A stretch of 64,000 nucleotides of DNA from an uncultured Paraprevotella sp. (GCA_944320765.1 CALUIS010000010.1:1-64000), one strand, 5' to 3'; shown: positions 24,251 to 34,624, counted from the stretch's first letter. Notes: generated by a model not told the origin, from the sequence alone. Made by a program: numbers and translations.

Positions 24251-25564
24251 ATGATTATGAAAAAGAAAGGAATCTTATTGGCCATAACATGGGCGTACAC
24301 GTTCGTCCTCCACGCCCAAGACTACACCTTCGGCCTCCAACCTGAAAACACAAAGCCCGACCGGATTGAGACAGTCTCCAATGGCGCCACGCGGTTCGTC
24401 TTCCCCGCCGGGACGGATTTAAACCAGTTGGGGTTGGAAGCCGTCCTGCCCGAAGGTGCCACCGTCTTCCCCGACCCTGCCACGGCACGCATCCGCGACA
24501 ACGAGCCGGAAATCTTCACCGTCACGTATGCGGACGGGACGCAGAAAGCGTTCCCCTACTATTTCACCGCCGGAAGATGGTTCTCCGTCGTGCTGTTCGG
24601 CGACCCTGAAATCAACCTGACGGACCGCACCGGCAACAATGCCAAGCCGGAAAACCTGTCCCGGTGGGCCGACGGCATCATCCACATGGCGCAAAGCGGG
24701 CGGTTCGCCTTCCGCACCCGGCCGGACATCCGCCCGGCAGCCGACCTTGTCATCTGCATGGGCGACATGGACCAGGACAGCGAGAAAAGCGGGGATGCCA
24801 TCAAGGCGGTATTCGACAAATTCACCTCGGCCGGCATACCCTTCATCACCATGTGCGGCAACCATGACCTCGTGCCGGACTATTGGACCGGGAACGACCC
24901 GGACAAAGGGCTGACGTTGGGCGTCAACGACGGGGGGAGCCACTGCAACGACGTGGCGCTCGGCATGGTCAGCGACTACCTTTCCGCCGCACAGGACCTC
25001 GGCATAGAGAATGTGACGCGTTTCACGCAAAATGAGGGAAAAGTGCAGCCCTCGCCCTTCACCTTCACCTTCAAGGGCGTACGCTTCTACGTGGGGCAGA
25101 CCTACTGGTTCCAGAAGCCCTACGACAAGCCCAAAACATTATTCAGCAGTGCCACATACTACGCCCCAAACGGCATCATCTCCGCCCTTGAGGCCTTCGT
25201 CAGCGACCCCGTGGTGGCGGCCACCCCGTCCGTGTGGATACAGCACTACCCCATCAGCTGCGAGGACCGCTGGTGGCTCGACCAGAACGACACGGGAATG
25301 AGCATCGCCCCGGAAGACACGCCGGACTACGCCACCGCGGAAGCAAAGCGGAACAAATACATGCAGCTTATCGCCAAGACGAAGAACCCGGTCCACTTCT
25401 CCGGACACAACCATGCGGAGGCGGCCAACCCGCACGCCGCCGGCGGGACCGCCTTCAAAGACCACGTAGCCCCCTATTTCGCGACCAAAGGGGAAGCCTT
25501 CCTCATACTCTGCCATGAAGGGGAAGGCGTGAAAGAGATACAAACCGTATGCTTCGACTATTAA
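24251..25564 (+). CDS. Exported metallophosphatase with N-terminal beta domain
   Basis: A 437-residue protein with a signal peptide (residues 3-22; an ATG at 24257 is an equally good start). Residues about 25-115 look like a beta-sandwich module (FVFPAGTDLNQLGLEAVLP, FTVTYADGTQKAF). The remainder is a calcineurin-like phosphoesterase: CMGDMDQD, MCGNHDLVPD, WIQHYPISCED and HFSGHNHAEA give the metal ligands. The promoter -7 box TACATTTG lies at 24217-24224. The next gene begins 11 bases after its stop, so it heads a three-gene operon of exported proteins with the large modular protein and the 53-residue protein. Substrate unknown. Confidence 0.87.
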   Translation: MIMKKKGILLAITWAYTFVLHAQDYTFGLQPENTKPDRIETVSNGATRFVFPAGTDLNQLGLEAVLPEGATVFPDPATARIRDNEPEIFTVTYADGTQKAFPYYFTAGRWFSVVLFGDPEINLTDRTGNNAKPENLSRWADGIIHMAQSGRFAFRTRPDIRPAADLVICMGDMDQDSEKSGDAIKAVFDKFTSAGIPFITMCGNHDLVPDYWTGNDPDKGLTLGVNDGGSHCNDVALGMVSDYLSAAQDLGIENVTRFTQNEGKVQPSPFTFTFKGVRFYVGQTYWFQKPYDKPKTLFSSATYYAPNGIISALEAFVSDPVVAATPSVWIQHYPISCEDRWWLDQNDTGMSIAPEDTPDYATAEAKRNKYMQLIAKTKNPVHFSGHNHAEAANPHAAGGTAFKDHVAPYFATKGEAFLILCHEGEGVKEIQTVCFDY

Positions 25565-25575
25565 AAGACATTGCC

Positions 25576-28500
25576 ATGAAACAGAACAAGACCCATACCA
25601 TACGCCCGGCGGCCCTCGCAGCCCTCCTCGCCGCATTCACCCCCCAAGCCCTGAATGCCGCCGTGGAAGATGTCACCACGCAATACATCATCAACGCCAC
25701 ATTCGACGGCAACAAGACACCGTGGAACATCGTGTCCAACATGTCCAGCACCACCCAGGAAAACCACACCCAAGAGTTCTGGACATCCGATACCAGCAAC
25801 GGCTACTTCCAAATGAGCCAGACCGCGAACGACCTTCCCGACGGATTCTACCGCCTCACCGCCAACGGCTTCACCCGCTCCGGGGGCGAAACCGCACAGC
25901 AGACCTGCCTTTATGCCATTTCCGGCGGAAAAGAATATGCCACGCCGCTGAAACTGCTGCACAGCGAGACCGCAGCCTACGGCAGCACCCCGGACAACAC
26001 CGCGCAAGCGTCGGAAGCCTTCTCCAAAGGCTACTGGCTGAACACCATCGACGGCATCGAGGTGACAGGCGGGAAGCTGACCATTGGCGCACGGAACTGC
26101 GGACAGCTCCGCGCCGGCACCAGCAGCGGCTCATGGACCATCCTGGGCAACGTCCGCCTCTACCGCCTCACCGGCAGCGACCTGCAGCCGCTCATGGCAT
26201 CCGCCCTTGAACAGGCCGGGACGCTCGCGGACGGAAGCGACGACGCCGGACTGGCCGAAGCCATACGCGCGGCCTCCGCCGTCACACCCGGCGAGCTGAC
26301 GTGGGAAGACATCAAGGCGTTGGAAAAGGCCATGGATAGTTTCCGCCAGACGCGGATGCTGGCGGCCACAGCCGACCGCCCGGCCGACGCCACCCACCTC
26401 ATCCGGAACGCGGGGTTTGAAGACGGCTTCACGCCATCCCTCCCCACCGCCAACGGAGGATATGCCTCGCCCAACGGATGGACACTCGCTTACGGCCCCA
26501 CGCACACCAACAACAATATCGGGCGCGGCTCCTCCACGCTCATGCAATCCGGATACGACAACACCGTCGCCCCGACCGAAGGCAGGCAAGCCTTGGCCGC
26601 CCGCATGAGATGGACCACCGCCAGTGTCCTGGACCTGAGCCAGCCCCTGTCGCTCCCGGCCGGACGCTACACGCTGGCGGCAGACATGGGCAACCTGGGG
26701 GCGACCGAAACGGCCACGCTCGCCCTCACGGCCCCCGACGGCACCGAACTATGCCGGCTCACGCCTTCGTCCGCCACGCCCTCCACCCAAGAAAGTCCCG
26801 CCTTCGACTTGCAGGCAAGCGGCACATACACCTTGAGGGTCAAGCTCGTGCAAAGCAGGCAAACCGACGCGCGCATGGCCGTGGACAACCTCCGCCTCAC
26901 TTATTACGGGACAGACGCGCTCACCCCTGCCGCACAAGCGGAGGCTTTCATGCCGACGCTGAACCGCCCGCTTGAGACCTTCATCCGCTCATTCAACGGG
27001 AAAACCATGCAAAAAACGGCATGGGAAACACTGCTCTCCCGCGTGAAGGAAGCCGAAGGCCTGAAAGATGCCCCCGGGGCTACCGCCGCCGACCTGAAGG
27101 CAGCGGCGGAGAACCTGGAAGCCGCATTAAAGGCCGCACGGCCCTCGCTGGACGCATACGACAGGCTGGCGCGCACCCTCAGGCTGTTCGCCTCCACGCC
27201 TTTCCAAGACGACGCGGCATTCCAAACCGCCTATGCCGACGCACAGGCAGTCCTCACCCAGGCCGCGGCTGACGAGGAAGAGGCGGATGCCGCCAACGCG
27301 GCCCTGCGCAAAGCCTACATCGCCTGCCTCGTGGCACATGCGGACGGAACGGCGATAGACGCCACGTCCTTCATCGCCAACCCGGACTTTGAAGAGGGCG
27401 AACACACCGTCCCCGCACAGGAATTCAACGTCTACGAACCGGAAGGATGGACCGTGGAATTCGCTTCGGACGGACGGGCGACGGGGTACAAGCATATCCG
27501 CGCCATCCCCTACGGGACCGCATACGACGGCACCACCCCCGAACGCCCGGACGAGGCCTGGGGCGGAAACGCCCTCTATTTCCGGACCAACTGGGAAGCC
27601 GCACACCAGATGCGGGCATGGCAGGAAATCGCCCTGCCCGCCGGGCATTACCGCCTGTCAGTGGGAGCCAACCATCTGTCCGGCACGCCATCCACCCGAA
27701 GCTCCTACCTGCAACTGCCCGACGGGACACGGCACAGCCTCTGGCCTGCCGGCACTGCCTCATGGGAAACCCTGACACAAGAATTCGAACTCGAAGAGGA
27801 CGGGGACGTGACCCTCTCTTTCGGATTCACCACCCCGGGAGGGGACAACGCGGTGAAACTGCTGGTAGACCACATACAGCTGGAACTGTTGGCGCCTGAT
27901 TACGTGTCAGACTATCTTGAAGCCTTGTCCGAAGCAAAGGAAACCAGGGGACAAGTCGAAGAAGCCGCATTCCCGTCCGTCGCCTCCGCCATCGACAAGG
28001 CCATCGGCGCGGGGGTGGACGACGGAGAGGAAGCCTCTTTCACCGCCGCCACCGGTGCGCTGAGAGAAGCCTCGCGCTATGGCCGCTCGGCCTGCTCCAT
28101 CGAACTGTCCACCGGAAACGCCACCCGCCTCATCGCCAACCCGGAAGCGGACGACGGGACAGAAGGCTGGACCGTCACGCAAGTGAGCACCCTGGACAAA
28201 GAATCTTATAAAGGAATCCAGGACAATTACTTCGACGGCGGGGACTGGAACGCACAGGCATGGAAGGCATCCATGACACAGACCTTATACCTGCCCGAAG
28301 GCTATTACGCCTTGTCGGCCACCGGACGCTGCTCGGGAAACACCACGCTGACCTTGACGGTAAACGGAGACACCATCGGATTCCCGCCGGAAGGCAACAG
28401 CGGGGGCAACATCCACGCCTATGCCGGGGAAAACAGCGCGGAAGCCGGAACAAACAACGGGAAAGGCTACGGGTGGAACCGCCGCCACCTCGCCTTCCAC

Positions 28501-29517
28501 CTGGCGGAAAACACCGCCTGCACACTCAAAGTGGAAGCCTCGGCGGACGCCCCCGAACAATGGTTCTCCATTGACGGCTTCACCTTGTCCTATGCGGCCG
28601 CAAAAGGAACGGCAAAGGCGGAGGACGGAAGGATCACCGCCTCCGGCATCATCGGGGCCGAAGACCTTGCCCTGCTTGCCGACGAGGAGACACGCTCGGC
28701 CGACCTGCGCGGGCTGAAGGGCCTCATCGGCGAACCCGACTGGCCGGAGGACATGAACCCCAACTGCATCATCTACGCTCCTGTCGGCTTGTTGGAAAAA
28801 TCCACCAACATAGTATGCAACCACATCTGCACCAACCTGTCGCTCAAAGACAAGATGCCGTTCAACGCGCCGGAAGGCTTCGTGGCCCGGACCGCCTCCT
28901 ATGCCCGCACGGCTTACACCGACGGCTATCCGGAAACGCTGGTACTTCCCTTCGCCGGCACCGCCCCGGAAGGATTCATCATCGAAGAGGTGAGCGAAGA
29001 ACACGAAAGCCATCTCAAGACTTCAGCCACGGCCGACGAGACACTGGCCGCCGGCAAGGCCTACCTCATGACCTATTCGGGCGAAACGACGGACACCCAG
29101 ACCACTGAACTCACGTTCACGGCCACGGACGCCGACATCGCGGCCTACGAGGCACCGGTCGAGGAAGGACTCTTCGGAAGCACGGACTTCTATTACGTGG
29201 ACGGCACCACGGGACCCGTCTACATGCTCTCCGCCACGGACAACAGCTTCAGGCTCGCCGCCGCCGGATCATACTCCGCCCCGTTCCGCGCCTGCTTCAG
29301 CCCGTCGGCCCCTACGGCCCAGGCCAACCTCAGGCTCATAAGAGACCACACCACCGGCATGGCAAGTCCGGACGACGGGACGGCAGGCAATGCCCCCGTC
29401 AACGTTTACGACACGGCCGGGCGCCTGATACGCCGGAACGTCGAACGGGACGAAGCCGTCCACGGCCTGCAACGCGGAATCTACATCATCAACCATCAAA
29501 AAATCTACATCAAATGA
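25576..29517 (+). CDS. Large exported multimodular protein (1313 aa)
   Basis: The start at 25576 gives a signal peptide (MKQNKTHTIRPAALAALLAAF...), so the protein is exported; the frame could start at 25549 but that would overlap the upstream stop. At least four similar beta-sandwich modules are recognisable by their openings: IINATFDGNKTPW, IRNAGFEDGF...NGW, IANPDFEEGE...EGW and IANPEADDGTEGW. Such N-x-x-F/W-x-x-W modules are carbohydrate-binding-like (galactose-binding fold). Helical linkers separate them. The C-terminus (NVYDTAGRLIRRNV, LQRGIYIINHQ) is the short secretion or sorting module seen in many Bacteroidales surface proteins. No catalytic domain was recognised. It ends in ATGA overlap with the next small gene. 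Confidence 0.85.
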   Translation: MKQNKTHTIRPAALAALLAAFTPQALNAAVEDVTTQYIINATFDGNKTPWNIVSNMSSTTQENHTQEFWTSDTSNGYFQMSQTANDLPDGFYRLTANGFTRSGGETAQQTCLYAISGGKEYATPLKLLHSETAAYGSTPDNTAQASEAFSKGYWLNTIDGIEVTGGKLTIGARNCGQLRAGTSSGSWTILGNVRLYRLTGSDLQPLMASALEQAGTLADGSDDAGLAEAIRAASAVTPGELTWEDIKALEKAMDSFRQTRMLAATADRPADATHLIRNAGFEDGFTPSLPTANGGYASPNGWTLAYGPTHTNNNIGRGSSTLMQSGYDNTVAPTEGRQALAARMRWTTASVLDLSQPLSLPAGRYTLAADMGNLGATETATLALTAPDGTELCRLTPSSATPSTQESPAFDLQASGTYTLRVKLVQSRQTDARMAVDNLRLTYYGTDALTPAAQAEAFMPTLNRPLETFIRSFNGKTMQKTAWETLLSRVKEAEGLKDAPGATAADLKAAAENLEAALKAARPSLDAYDRLARTLRLFASTPFQDDAAFQTAYADAQAVLTQAAADEEEADAANAALRKAYIACLVAHADGTAIDATSFIANPDFEEGEHTVPAQEFNVYEPEGWTVEFASDGRATGYKHIRAIPYGTAYDGTTPERPDEAWGGNALYFRTNWEAAHQMRAWQEIALPAGHYRLSVGANHLSGTPSTRSSYLQLPDGTRHSLWPAGTASWETLTQEFELEEDGDVTLSFGFTTPGGDNAVKLLVDHIQLELLAPDYVSDYLEALSEAKETRGQVEEAAFPSVASAIDKAIGAGVDDGEEASFTAATGALREASRYGRSACSIELSTGNATRLIANPEADDGTEGWTVTQVSTLDKESYKGIQDNYFDGGDWNAQAWKASMTQTLYLPEGYYALSATGRCSGNTTLTLTVNGDTIGFPPEGNSGGNIHAYAGENSAEAGTNNGKGYGWNRRHLAFHLAENTACTLKVEASADAPEQWFSIDGFTLSYAAAKGTAKAEDGRITASGIIGAEDLALLADEETRSADLRGLKGLIGEPDWPEDMNPNCIIYAPVGLLEKSTNIVCNHICTNLSLKDKMPFNAPEGFVARTASYARTAYTDGYPETLVLPFAGTAPEGFIIEEVSEEHESHLKTSATADETLAAGKAYLMTYSGETTDTQTTELTFTATDADIAAYEAPVEEGLFGSTDFYYVDGTTGPVYMLSATDNSFRLAAAGSYSAPFRACFSPSAPTAQANLRLIRDHTTGMASPDDGTAGNAPVNVYDTAGRLIRRNVERDEAVHGLQRGIYIINHQKIYIK

Positions 29518-29675
29518 ACAAGAAACAATATATCCACCCCATAGTGGACACCACGGACGTGGAGTCCGGGCAAATGTTTGCGGGCAGCATATCCCTCTCC
29601 TCGGACAAGGAACAGGTTTTCCAAGGGGATAACCGCACCAACCGGGCAAGCGAATTCAACGAAAGCCTTTGGTGA
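29514..29675 (+). CDS. Small 53-residue protein at operon end
   Basis: The ATG overlaps the TGA of the large modular protein (ATGA), and the frame runs 53 codons to a TGA at 29673. The sequence begins MNKKQYIHPIVDTTDVESG, continues with QMFAGSISLS, and ends NRASEFNESLW. This plan (basic start, Y-x-x-P, an acidic stretch, a small-residue patch, aromatic end) resembles the short proteins that occur in many copies in Bacteroidales genomes next to exported-protein genes. Its role is unknown. The overlap argues strongly that it is translated together with the upstream gene. Confidence 0.65.
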   Translation: MNKKQYIHPIVDTTDVESGQMFAGSISLSSDKEQVFQGDNRTNRASEFNESLW

Positions 29676-29720
29676 AGGAAGGACCGAAAAGGAGAGGCGT
29701 GGCTAAAAAAGACAAAATGG

Positions 29721-30314
29721 CATTTTGTCAAAACGTCAAAACCGGCACCGCGAGAATCGCGCAAACGGGAGCAAGGACGGGCGCGAGCGAAAATGCGCGA
29801 ACCTCGCGGGCCTGCGGGAATGCAGGATGAAAGCCTGAAGCCGGGTTTCCGCGACACTTTGCCGCCCGCCACGGGACGCCGTGCGGACGGACGCCGCCCC
29901 CGCGTCAGCCGGACGGGGAGGAAGGCTTGCAAAAAGGCAGCCGGATTTTGCACGCGCACGGCCTCCAATTAGAGGGAAAAATCCGCCCGAAGCCCCGTTT
30001 TTCCCCTCTTTCCACACTCCCGGGAATTTCTTTGCTGAAAGAAATTTGCGTCTTTGCGGCAAGAAATAAATTTCTTTCAGCAAAGAAATTCCATTTTTGC
30101 CGCACAAAAACGCCCGCCAAGGCGGAGAAATGCTCCATACGGACAGTTCTCCCGCCTGTTTTTTAACACTTCGCGGTCTATTTCCGTGCTTCCTCCACGC
30201 CGAACCGACGCGGAAAATTCCGGAATACCTTCCATTTTGACAAGAAATCCCAAGTTCTGGCGACAATCCGACACCGGTGCAAAAGAAAATTCCTCCCCGC
30301 CGAAACCCTGCCGC
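29721..30314 (+). repeat. Dispersed intergenic repeat, copy 2
   Basis: This is the second copy of the repeat at 10485-11076, in the same orientation, lying between the 53-residue gene and lysS. The two copies agree in long blocks across nearly the whole length but differ by many small insertions and substitutions. In this copy the core has a perfect inverted repeat: 30023-30047 is the exact reverse complement of 30068-30092 (25 bases each), with a 20-base spacer containing CGTCTTTGCGGCAAGAA. In copy 1 the left arm is replaced by a second copy of that spacer unit. Short open frames here exist in several frames and are not believed to be genes. Confidence 0.8.
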
Positions 30315-30446
30315 CCCTTTTCCTGCCGCACAGACGGGATTTCCCTACCACGCAGCGAACGGCAGGTTTCCCTGACGCGACGGGAAAGCCTCCCACGCCC
30401 GCCCCATGCCCTCCATGCCGCAAACACGCGAATAAACGATTAAATC

Positions 30447-30478
30447 ATTGGGACACTCAAAAAACTTTTGTAATTTTG
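30447..30478 (+). promoter_or_regulatory. Promoter of the lysS operon
   Basis: ATTG (30447-30450), 20 bases, then TAATTTTG (30471-30478), matching the Bacteroidota consensus apart from the first base of the -33 box; the lysS start follows 25 bases later. Confidence 0.6.
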
Positions 30479-30503
30479 TCCCGTAATACGAAATCGAACA
30501 AAA

Positions 30504-32231
30504 ATGAATGTTTTAGAGTTAAGCGAACAAGAAATCGTAAGAAGGAACAACCTGGACGCCCTCCGGGCCATGGGCATCGACCCTTACCCGGCGGCGGAAT
30601 ACCCGACCAACGCCTATTCGGCCGACATCAAGGCGGAATATGATGACAATAACGAGGAGAAACGCCAAGTATGCATCGCCGGACGCATCATGAGCCGCCG
30701 CATCATGGGGAAAGCCTCGTTCATCGAACTGCTGGACTCCAAAGGGCGCATACAGGTCTATGTCACCCGCGATGATATTTGTCCCGAAGAAAACAAAGAC
30801 TTATATAACACGGTATTCAAGAAGTTGCTCGACCTGGGCGACTTCGTGGGCATCAAAGGCTTTGTCTTCAAGACTCAGACAGGAGAAATCAGCGTACACG
30901 CGCAAGAGCTGACCGTACTGGCCAAAAGCATCAAGCCGCTCCCCATCGTGAAGATGAAGGACGGGGAGGTGTACGACTCGTTCGACGACCCTGAACTGCG
31001 CTACCGCCAACGCTACGTGGACCTGATTGTCAACCCGGGCGTGAAGGAAACCTTCCTGAAGCGGTCCGCCGTGCTGAAGACCCTGCGCGCCGCCCTCGAC
31101 GAGGCAGGCTATACCGAGGTGGAAACGCCCATCCTGCAGTCCATCCCCGGGGGAGCCAGCGCACGCCCCTTCATCACCCACCACAACACGCTCGACATCG
31201 ACCTCTACCTGCGCATCGCCACCGAGCTCTACCTGAAGCGGCTCATCGTGGGCGGATTTGAAGGCGTATACGAAATCGGGAAGAACTTCCGCAACGAGGG
31301 GATGGACAAGAGCCACAACCCGGAATTCACCTGCATGGAACTCTACGTGCAGTACAAGGACTATAACTGGATGATGGACTTCACCGAACGCCTGCTCGAA
31401 CGCATCTGCATCGCCGTGAACGGCACCACGGAAAGCGTGGTGGACGGGAAGACCATCAGCTTCAAGGCCCCCTACCGCCGCCTGCCCATCCTGGAAGCCA
31501 TCAAGGAAAAGACCGGCTACAACCTGGACGGCAAGAGCGAGGAGGAAATCCGCGGCATCTGCAAGGCCCTGGACATGGAAATTGACGACACCATGGGCAA
31601 GGGCAAGCTCATCGACGAGATTTTCGGCGAGTTCTGCGAAGGCACCTTCATACAGCCGACCTTCATCACGGACTATCCCGTCGAGATGTCGCCGCTCACC
31701 AAGAAGCACCGCACGAACCCGGGCCTGACCGAACGGTTCGAGCTGATGGTGAACGGCAAGGAGCTGGCCAACGCCTACTCCGAGCTGAACGACCCCATCG
31801 ACCAGGAAGAACGCTTCCAGGAACAAATGCGCCTGAGCGAGAAAGGCGACGACGAGGCGATGTTCATCGACCAGGACTTCCTGCGCGCCCTGCAATACGG
31901 CATGCCGCCCACCAGCGGCATCGGCATCGGCATCGACCGCCTGGTGATGCTCATGACGGGGCAGACCACCATACAGGAAGTGCTCTTCTTCCCGCAAATG
32001 CGCCCGGAGAAGAAAATCCCGAAAGACGGCCCGGCCAAATTCGCGGCCATCGGCATCGGCGAGGAACTGGTCCCCGTGCTGCAAAAGGCAGGCTACAATC
32101 TGGTGAGCGACATGAAGGACGGCAACCCGCAGAAGATACAGCAACAGATAGGGGAAATCATCAAGAAATACAAGCTCGGGATGGAAAAACCTTCGGTCGA
32201 CGAAGTGGCCGGATGGATTGCCAACCTGTAA
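30504..32231 (+). CDS. lysS: Lysyl-tRNA synthetase, class II
   Basis: A 575-residue cytoplasmic enzyme that charges tRNA-Lys. The N-terminal OB-fold anticodon-binding domain covers about 55-165 (VCIAGRIMSRRIMGKASFIEL). The class II catalytic domain carries motif 1 around RYVDLIVNPGV, motif 2 KNFRNEGMDKSHNPEF, and motif 3 GIGIGIDRLVMLMTG near residue 480. A C-terminal extension of about 60 residues beyond the usual end is common in Bacteroidota LysS. It is the first gene of a long plus-strand series with gpsA (12-base gap) and pgi. Confidence 0.97.
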   Translation: MNVLELSEQEIVRRNNLDALRAMGIDPYPAAEYPTNAYSADIKAEYDDNNEEKRQVCIAGRIMSRRIMGKASFIELLDSKGRIQVYVTRDDICPEENKDLYNTVFKKLLDLGDFVGIKGFVFKTQTGEISVHAQELTVLAKSIKPLPIVKMKDGEVYDSFDDPELRYRQRYVDLIVNPGVKETFLKRSAVLKTLRAALDEAGYTEVETPILQSIPGGASARPFITHHNTLDIDLYLRIATELYLKRLIVGGFEGVYEIGKNFRNEGMDKSHNPEFTCMELYVQYKDYNWMMDFTERLLERICIAVNGTTESVVDGKTISFKAPYRRLPILEAIKEKTGYNLDGKSEEEIRGICKALDMEIDDTMGKGKLIDEIFGEFCEGTFIQPTFITDYPVEMSPLTKKHRTNPGLTERFELMVNGKELANAYSELNDPIDQEERFQEQMRLSEKGDDEAMFIDQDFLRALQYGMPPTSGIGIGIDRLVMLMTGQTTIQEVLFFPQMRPEKKIPKDGPAKFAAIGIGEELVPVLQKAGYNLVSDMKDGNPQKIQQQIGEIIKKYKLGMEKPSVDEVAGWIANL

Positions 32232-32243
32232 CAACCGCAAGAC

Positions 32244-33239
32244 ATGGGAGATTGTGGAACCATAGCCATCATGGGAGGCGGCAGCTGGGCTACCGCCATC
32301 GCCAAGATGATGCTGGAGCGAAACGACACCATACATTGGTACATGCGGCGGGACGACCGCATCGAGGAGTTCCGCCGCCTGGGCCATAACCCGGCCTACC
32401 TGACCAGCGTGCATTTCGACGTGGACCGCATCTTCTTCTCATCCGACATCAACAAGATCGTGGAAGAAGCGGACACCCTGATTTTCGTCACCCCCTCGCC
32501 TTACCTGAAGAGCCACCTGAAAAAGCTCAAGACCCGCCTGCGCGACAAATTCATCGTGACGGCCATCAAGGGCATCGTGCCCGACGAGAACCTGGTCTGC
32601 TCGGAATATTTCCACCAGATATACAATGTGCCCGACGAGAACCTGGCCGTGCTGGGCGGCCCCAGCCACGCCGAAGAAGTGGCGCTGGGGCGGCTGACCT
32701 ACCTCACCATCGGATGCGCCGACCTGGGGAAGGCGCAGATGTTCGCCGACATGATTTCCAGCGAATACGTGAAGACCAAAATCAGCGACGACGTCATCGG
32801 CATAGAATATGCCTCCGTGCTGAAGAATGTCTACGCCATCGCCTCGGGCATCTGCAACGGCCTGAAATACGGCGACAACTTCCAGGCCGTGATGATGGCC
32901 AACGCCGTGCAGGAAATGAACCGCTTCCTCTCGGTGGTACACCCCATCGAACGCAACATCATCGACTCCGTATACCTGGGCGACCTGCTGGTGACGGGAT
33001 ACTCCAACTTCAGCCGTAACCGCGTGTTCGGCACCATGATCGGCAAGGGCTACAGCGTGAAGAGCGCACAGATAGAAATGGAGATGATTGCCGAAGGATA
33101 CTACGGCACCAAGTGCATGAAGGACATCAACAAGCTCCTGCACGTGAACATGCCCATCCTGGACGCGGTGTACAACATCCTCTACGAACGCATCTCGCCG
33201 AGCATCGAAATCAAACTGCTCACCGACTCATTCCGATAA
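32244..33239 (+). CDS. gpsA: NAD(P)H-dependent glycerol-3-phosphate dehydrogenase
   Basis: A 331-residue enzyme that reduces dihydroxyacetone phosphate to sn-glycerol 3-phosphate for phospholipid synthesis. The dinucleotide-binding loop is IMGGGSWATAIA near residue 12; the catalytic Lys is in VTAIKGIVPDE; VLGGPSHAEEVALG and the C-terminal-domain stretch EYASVLKNVYAIASGICNGL with its conserved Lys are present. Length is normal for GpsA. It lies 12 bases after lysS and 31 bases before pgi, in one operon. Confidence 0.96.
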   Translation: MGDCGTIAIMGGGSWATAIAKMMLERNDTIHWYMRRDDRIEEFRRLGHNPAYLTSVHFDVDRIFFSSDINKIVEEADTLIFVTPSPYLKSHLKKLKTRLRDKFIVTAIKGIVPDENLVCSEYFHQIYNVPDENLAVLGGPSHAEEVALGRLTYLTIGCADLGKAQMFADMISSEYVKTKISDDVIGIEYASVLKNVYAIASGICNGLKYGDNFQAVMMANAVQEMNRFLSVVHPIERNIIDSVYLGDLLVTGYSNFSRNRVFGTMIGKGYSVKSAQIEMEMIAEGYYGTKCMKDINKLLHVNMPILDAVYNILYERISPSIEIKLLTDSFR

Positions 33240-33270
33240 ACTCATGATTGTTTTTAAATAGTGTAAAAAG

Positions 33271-34620
33271 ATGAAGAATATCCAATTAGACATCACAAAA
33301 GCGGCCCAGTTCCTGAACGCGGACGCCATCGCGGCTTACGAGCCGCAAGTGAAAGCCGCACAAGAGGCTTTGGAAAACGGCACCTGTCCGGGCAACGACT
33401 TTTTGGGCTGGCTCCACCTCCCGTCGTCCATCACGCCGGAATTCATCGCCGAACTGAACGCCACGGCGCAAACGCTCCGCGAGAATTGCGAAGTGGTGGT
33501 GGTCGCCGGCATCGGCGGCAGCTATCTGGGCGCACGCACCGTCATAGAAGCACTGGGCAACAGCTTCCAATGGCTGCTGAACGACAAGAAAAATCCCGTC
33601 ATCCTGTTTGCAGGCAACAATATCGGCGAGGACTATCTGGCTGAGATGTGCGATTACCTGAAGGACAAGGCATTCGGAGTCATCAACATCTCCAAGAGCG
33701 GCACCACCACCGAAACGGCGCTGGCTTTCCGCCTGCTGAAGAAGCAATGCGAGGAACAGCGCGGCAAGGACATGGCCCGCAAGGTCATCGTGGCAGTCAC
33801 CGATGCCAAGAAAGGCGCGGCGCGCACCACGGCCGACAAGGAAGGCTACAAGAGCTTCGTCATCCCCGACAACGTGGGCGGACGCTTCTCCGTACTCACG
33901 CCGGTAGGCTTGCTGCCCATCGCCGTGGCGGGCTTCGACATCGCACGGCTCGTGGCCGGGGCGGCCGACATGGAGAAAGCCACGGCCTTGGACGTCCCCT
34001 TCATGGAAAACCCTTCCGCCGTCTACGCCGCATGCCGCAACGCACTGTATGCCGACGGCAAGAAAATCGAGATTCTGGTGAACTACCAGCCCAAGCTCCA
34101 CTACCTGAACGAATGGTGGAAGCAGCTCTTCGGCGAATCGGAAGGCAAGGACCACAAGGGCATCTTCCCCGCCGCCGTGGACTTCACCACCGACCTGCAC
34201 TCCATGGGACAGTGGATCCAGGACGGCGAGCGCACCATCTTCGAAACCGTCATCAGCATCGAAGAGCCTAACCACAAGGTCCTCTTCCCCACGGACGAAG
34301 AAAACCTGGACGGCCTGAACTTCCTGGCCGGCAAGCGCGTGGACGAAGTGAACAAGATGGCCGAACTGGGCACGCAGCTGGCCCACGTGGACGGCGGAGT
34401 ACCCAACATGCGCCTCAGCGTCCCCAAATTGGACGAATATTACCTGGGCCAGCTCATCTACTTCTTCGAGAAGGCCTGCGGCATCAGCGGCAACCTCTTG
34501 GGCGTGAACACCTTCAACCAGCCGGGCGTGGAAGCCTACAAGAAGAACATGTTCGCCCTGCTCAACAAGCCGGGCTACGAAAAGGAAAGCGAAGCCATCC
34601 GCGCCCGCCTAAACCAGTAA
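33271..34620 (+). CDS. pgi: Glucose-6-phosphate isomerase
   Basis: At 449 residues this is the short bacterial form of phosphoglucose isomerase, which interconverts glucose 6-phosphate and fructose 6-phosphate. Sugar-phosphate-binding motifs are [15 protein letters not shown] and [16 protein letters not shown]; the catalytic Glu and His regions appear in [15 protein letters not shown] and the stretch around [16 protein letters not shown] near the C-terminus, which matches the second family signature. It follows gpsA and precedes a HAD phosphatase by 4 bases, linking glycolysis and lipid-precursor genes in one transcript. Confidence 0.96.
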   Translation: MKNIQLDITKAAQFLNADAIAAYEPQVKAAQEALENGTCPGNDFLGWLHLPSSITPEFIAELNATAQTLRENCEVVVVAGIGGSYLGARTVIEALGNSFQWLLNDKKNPVILFAGNNIGEDYLAEMCDYLKDKAFGVINISKSGTTTETALAFRLLKKQCEEQRGKDMARKVIVAVTDAKKGAARTTADKEGYKSFVIPDNVGGRFSVLTPVGLLPIAVAGFDIARLVAGAADMEKATALDVPFMENPSAVYAACRNALYADGKKIEILVNYQPKLHYLNEWWKQLFGESEGKDHKGIFPAAVDFTTDLHSMGQWIQDGERTIFETVISIEEPNHKVLFPTDEENLDGLNFLAGKRVDEVNKMAELGTQLAHVDGGVPNMRLSVPKLDEYYLGQLIYFFEKACGISGNLLGVNTFNQPGVEAYKKNMFALLNKPGYEKESEAIRARLNQ

Positions 34621-34624
34621 GCCC

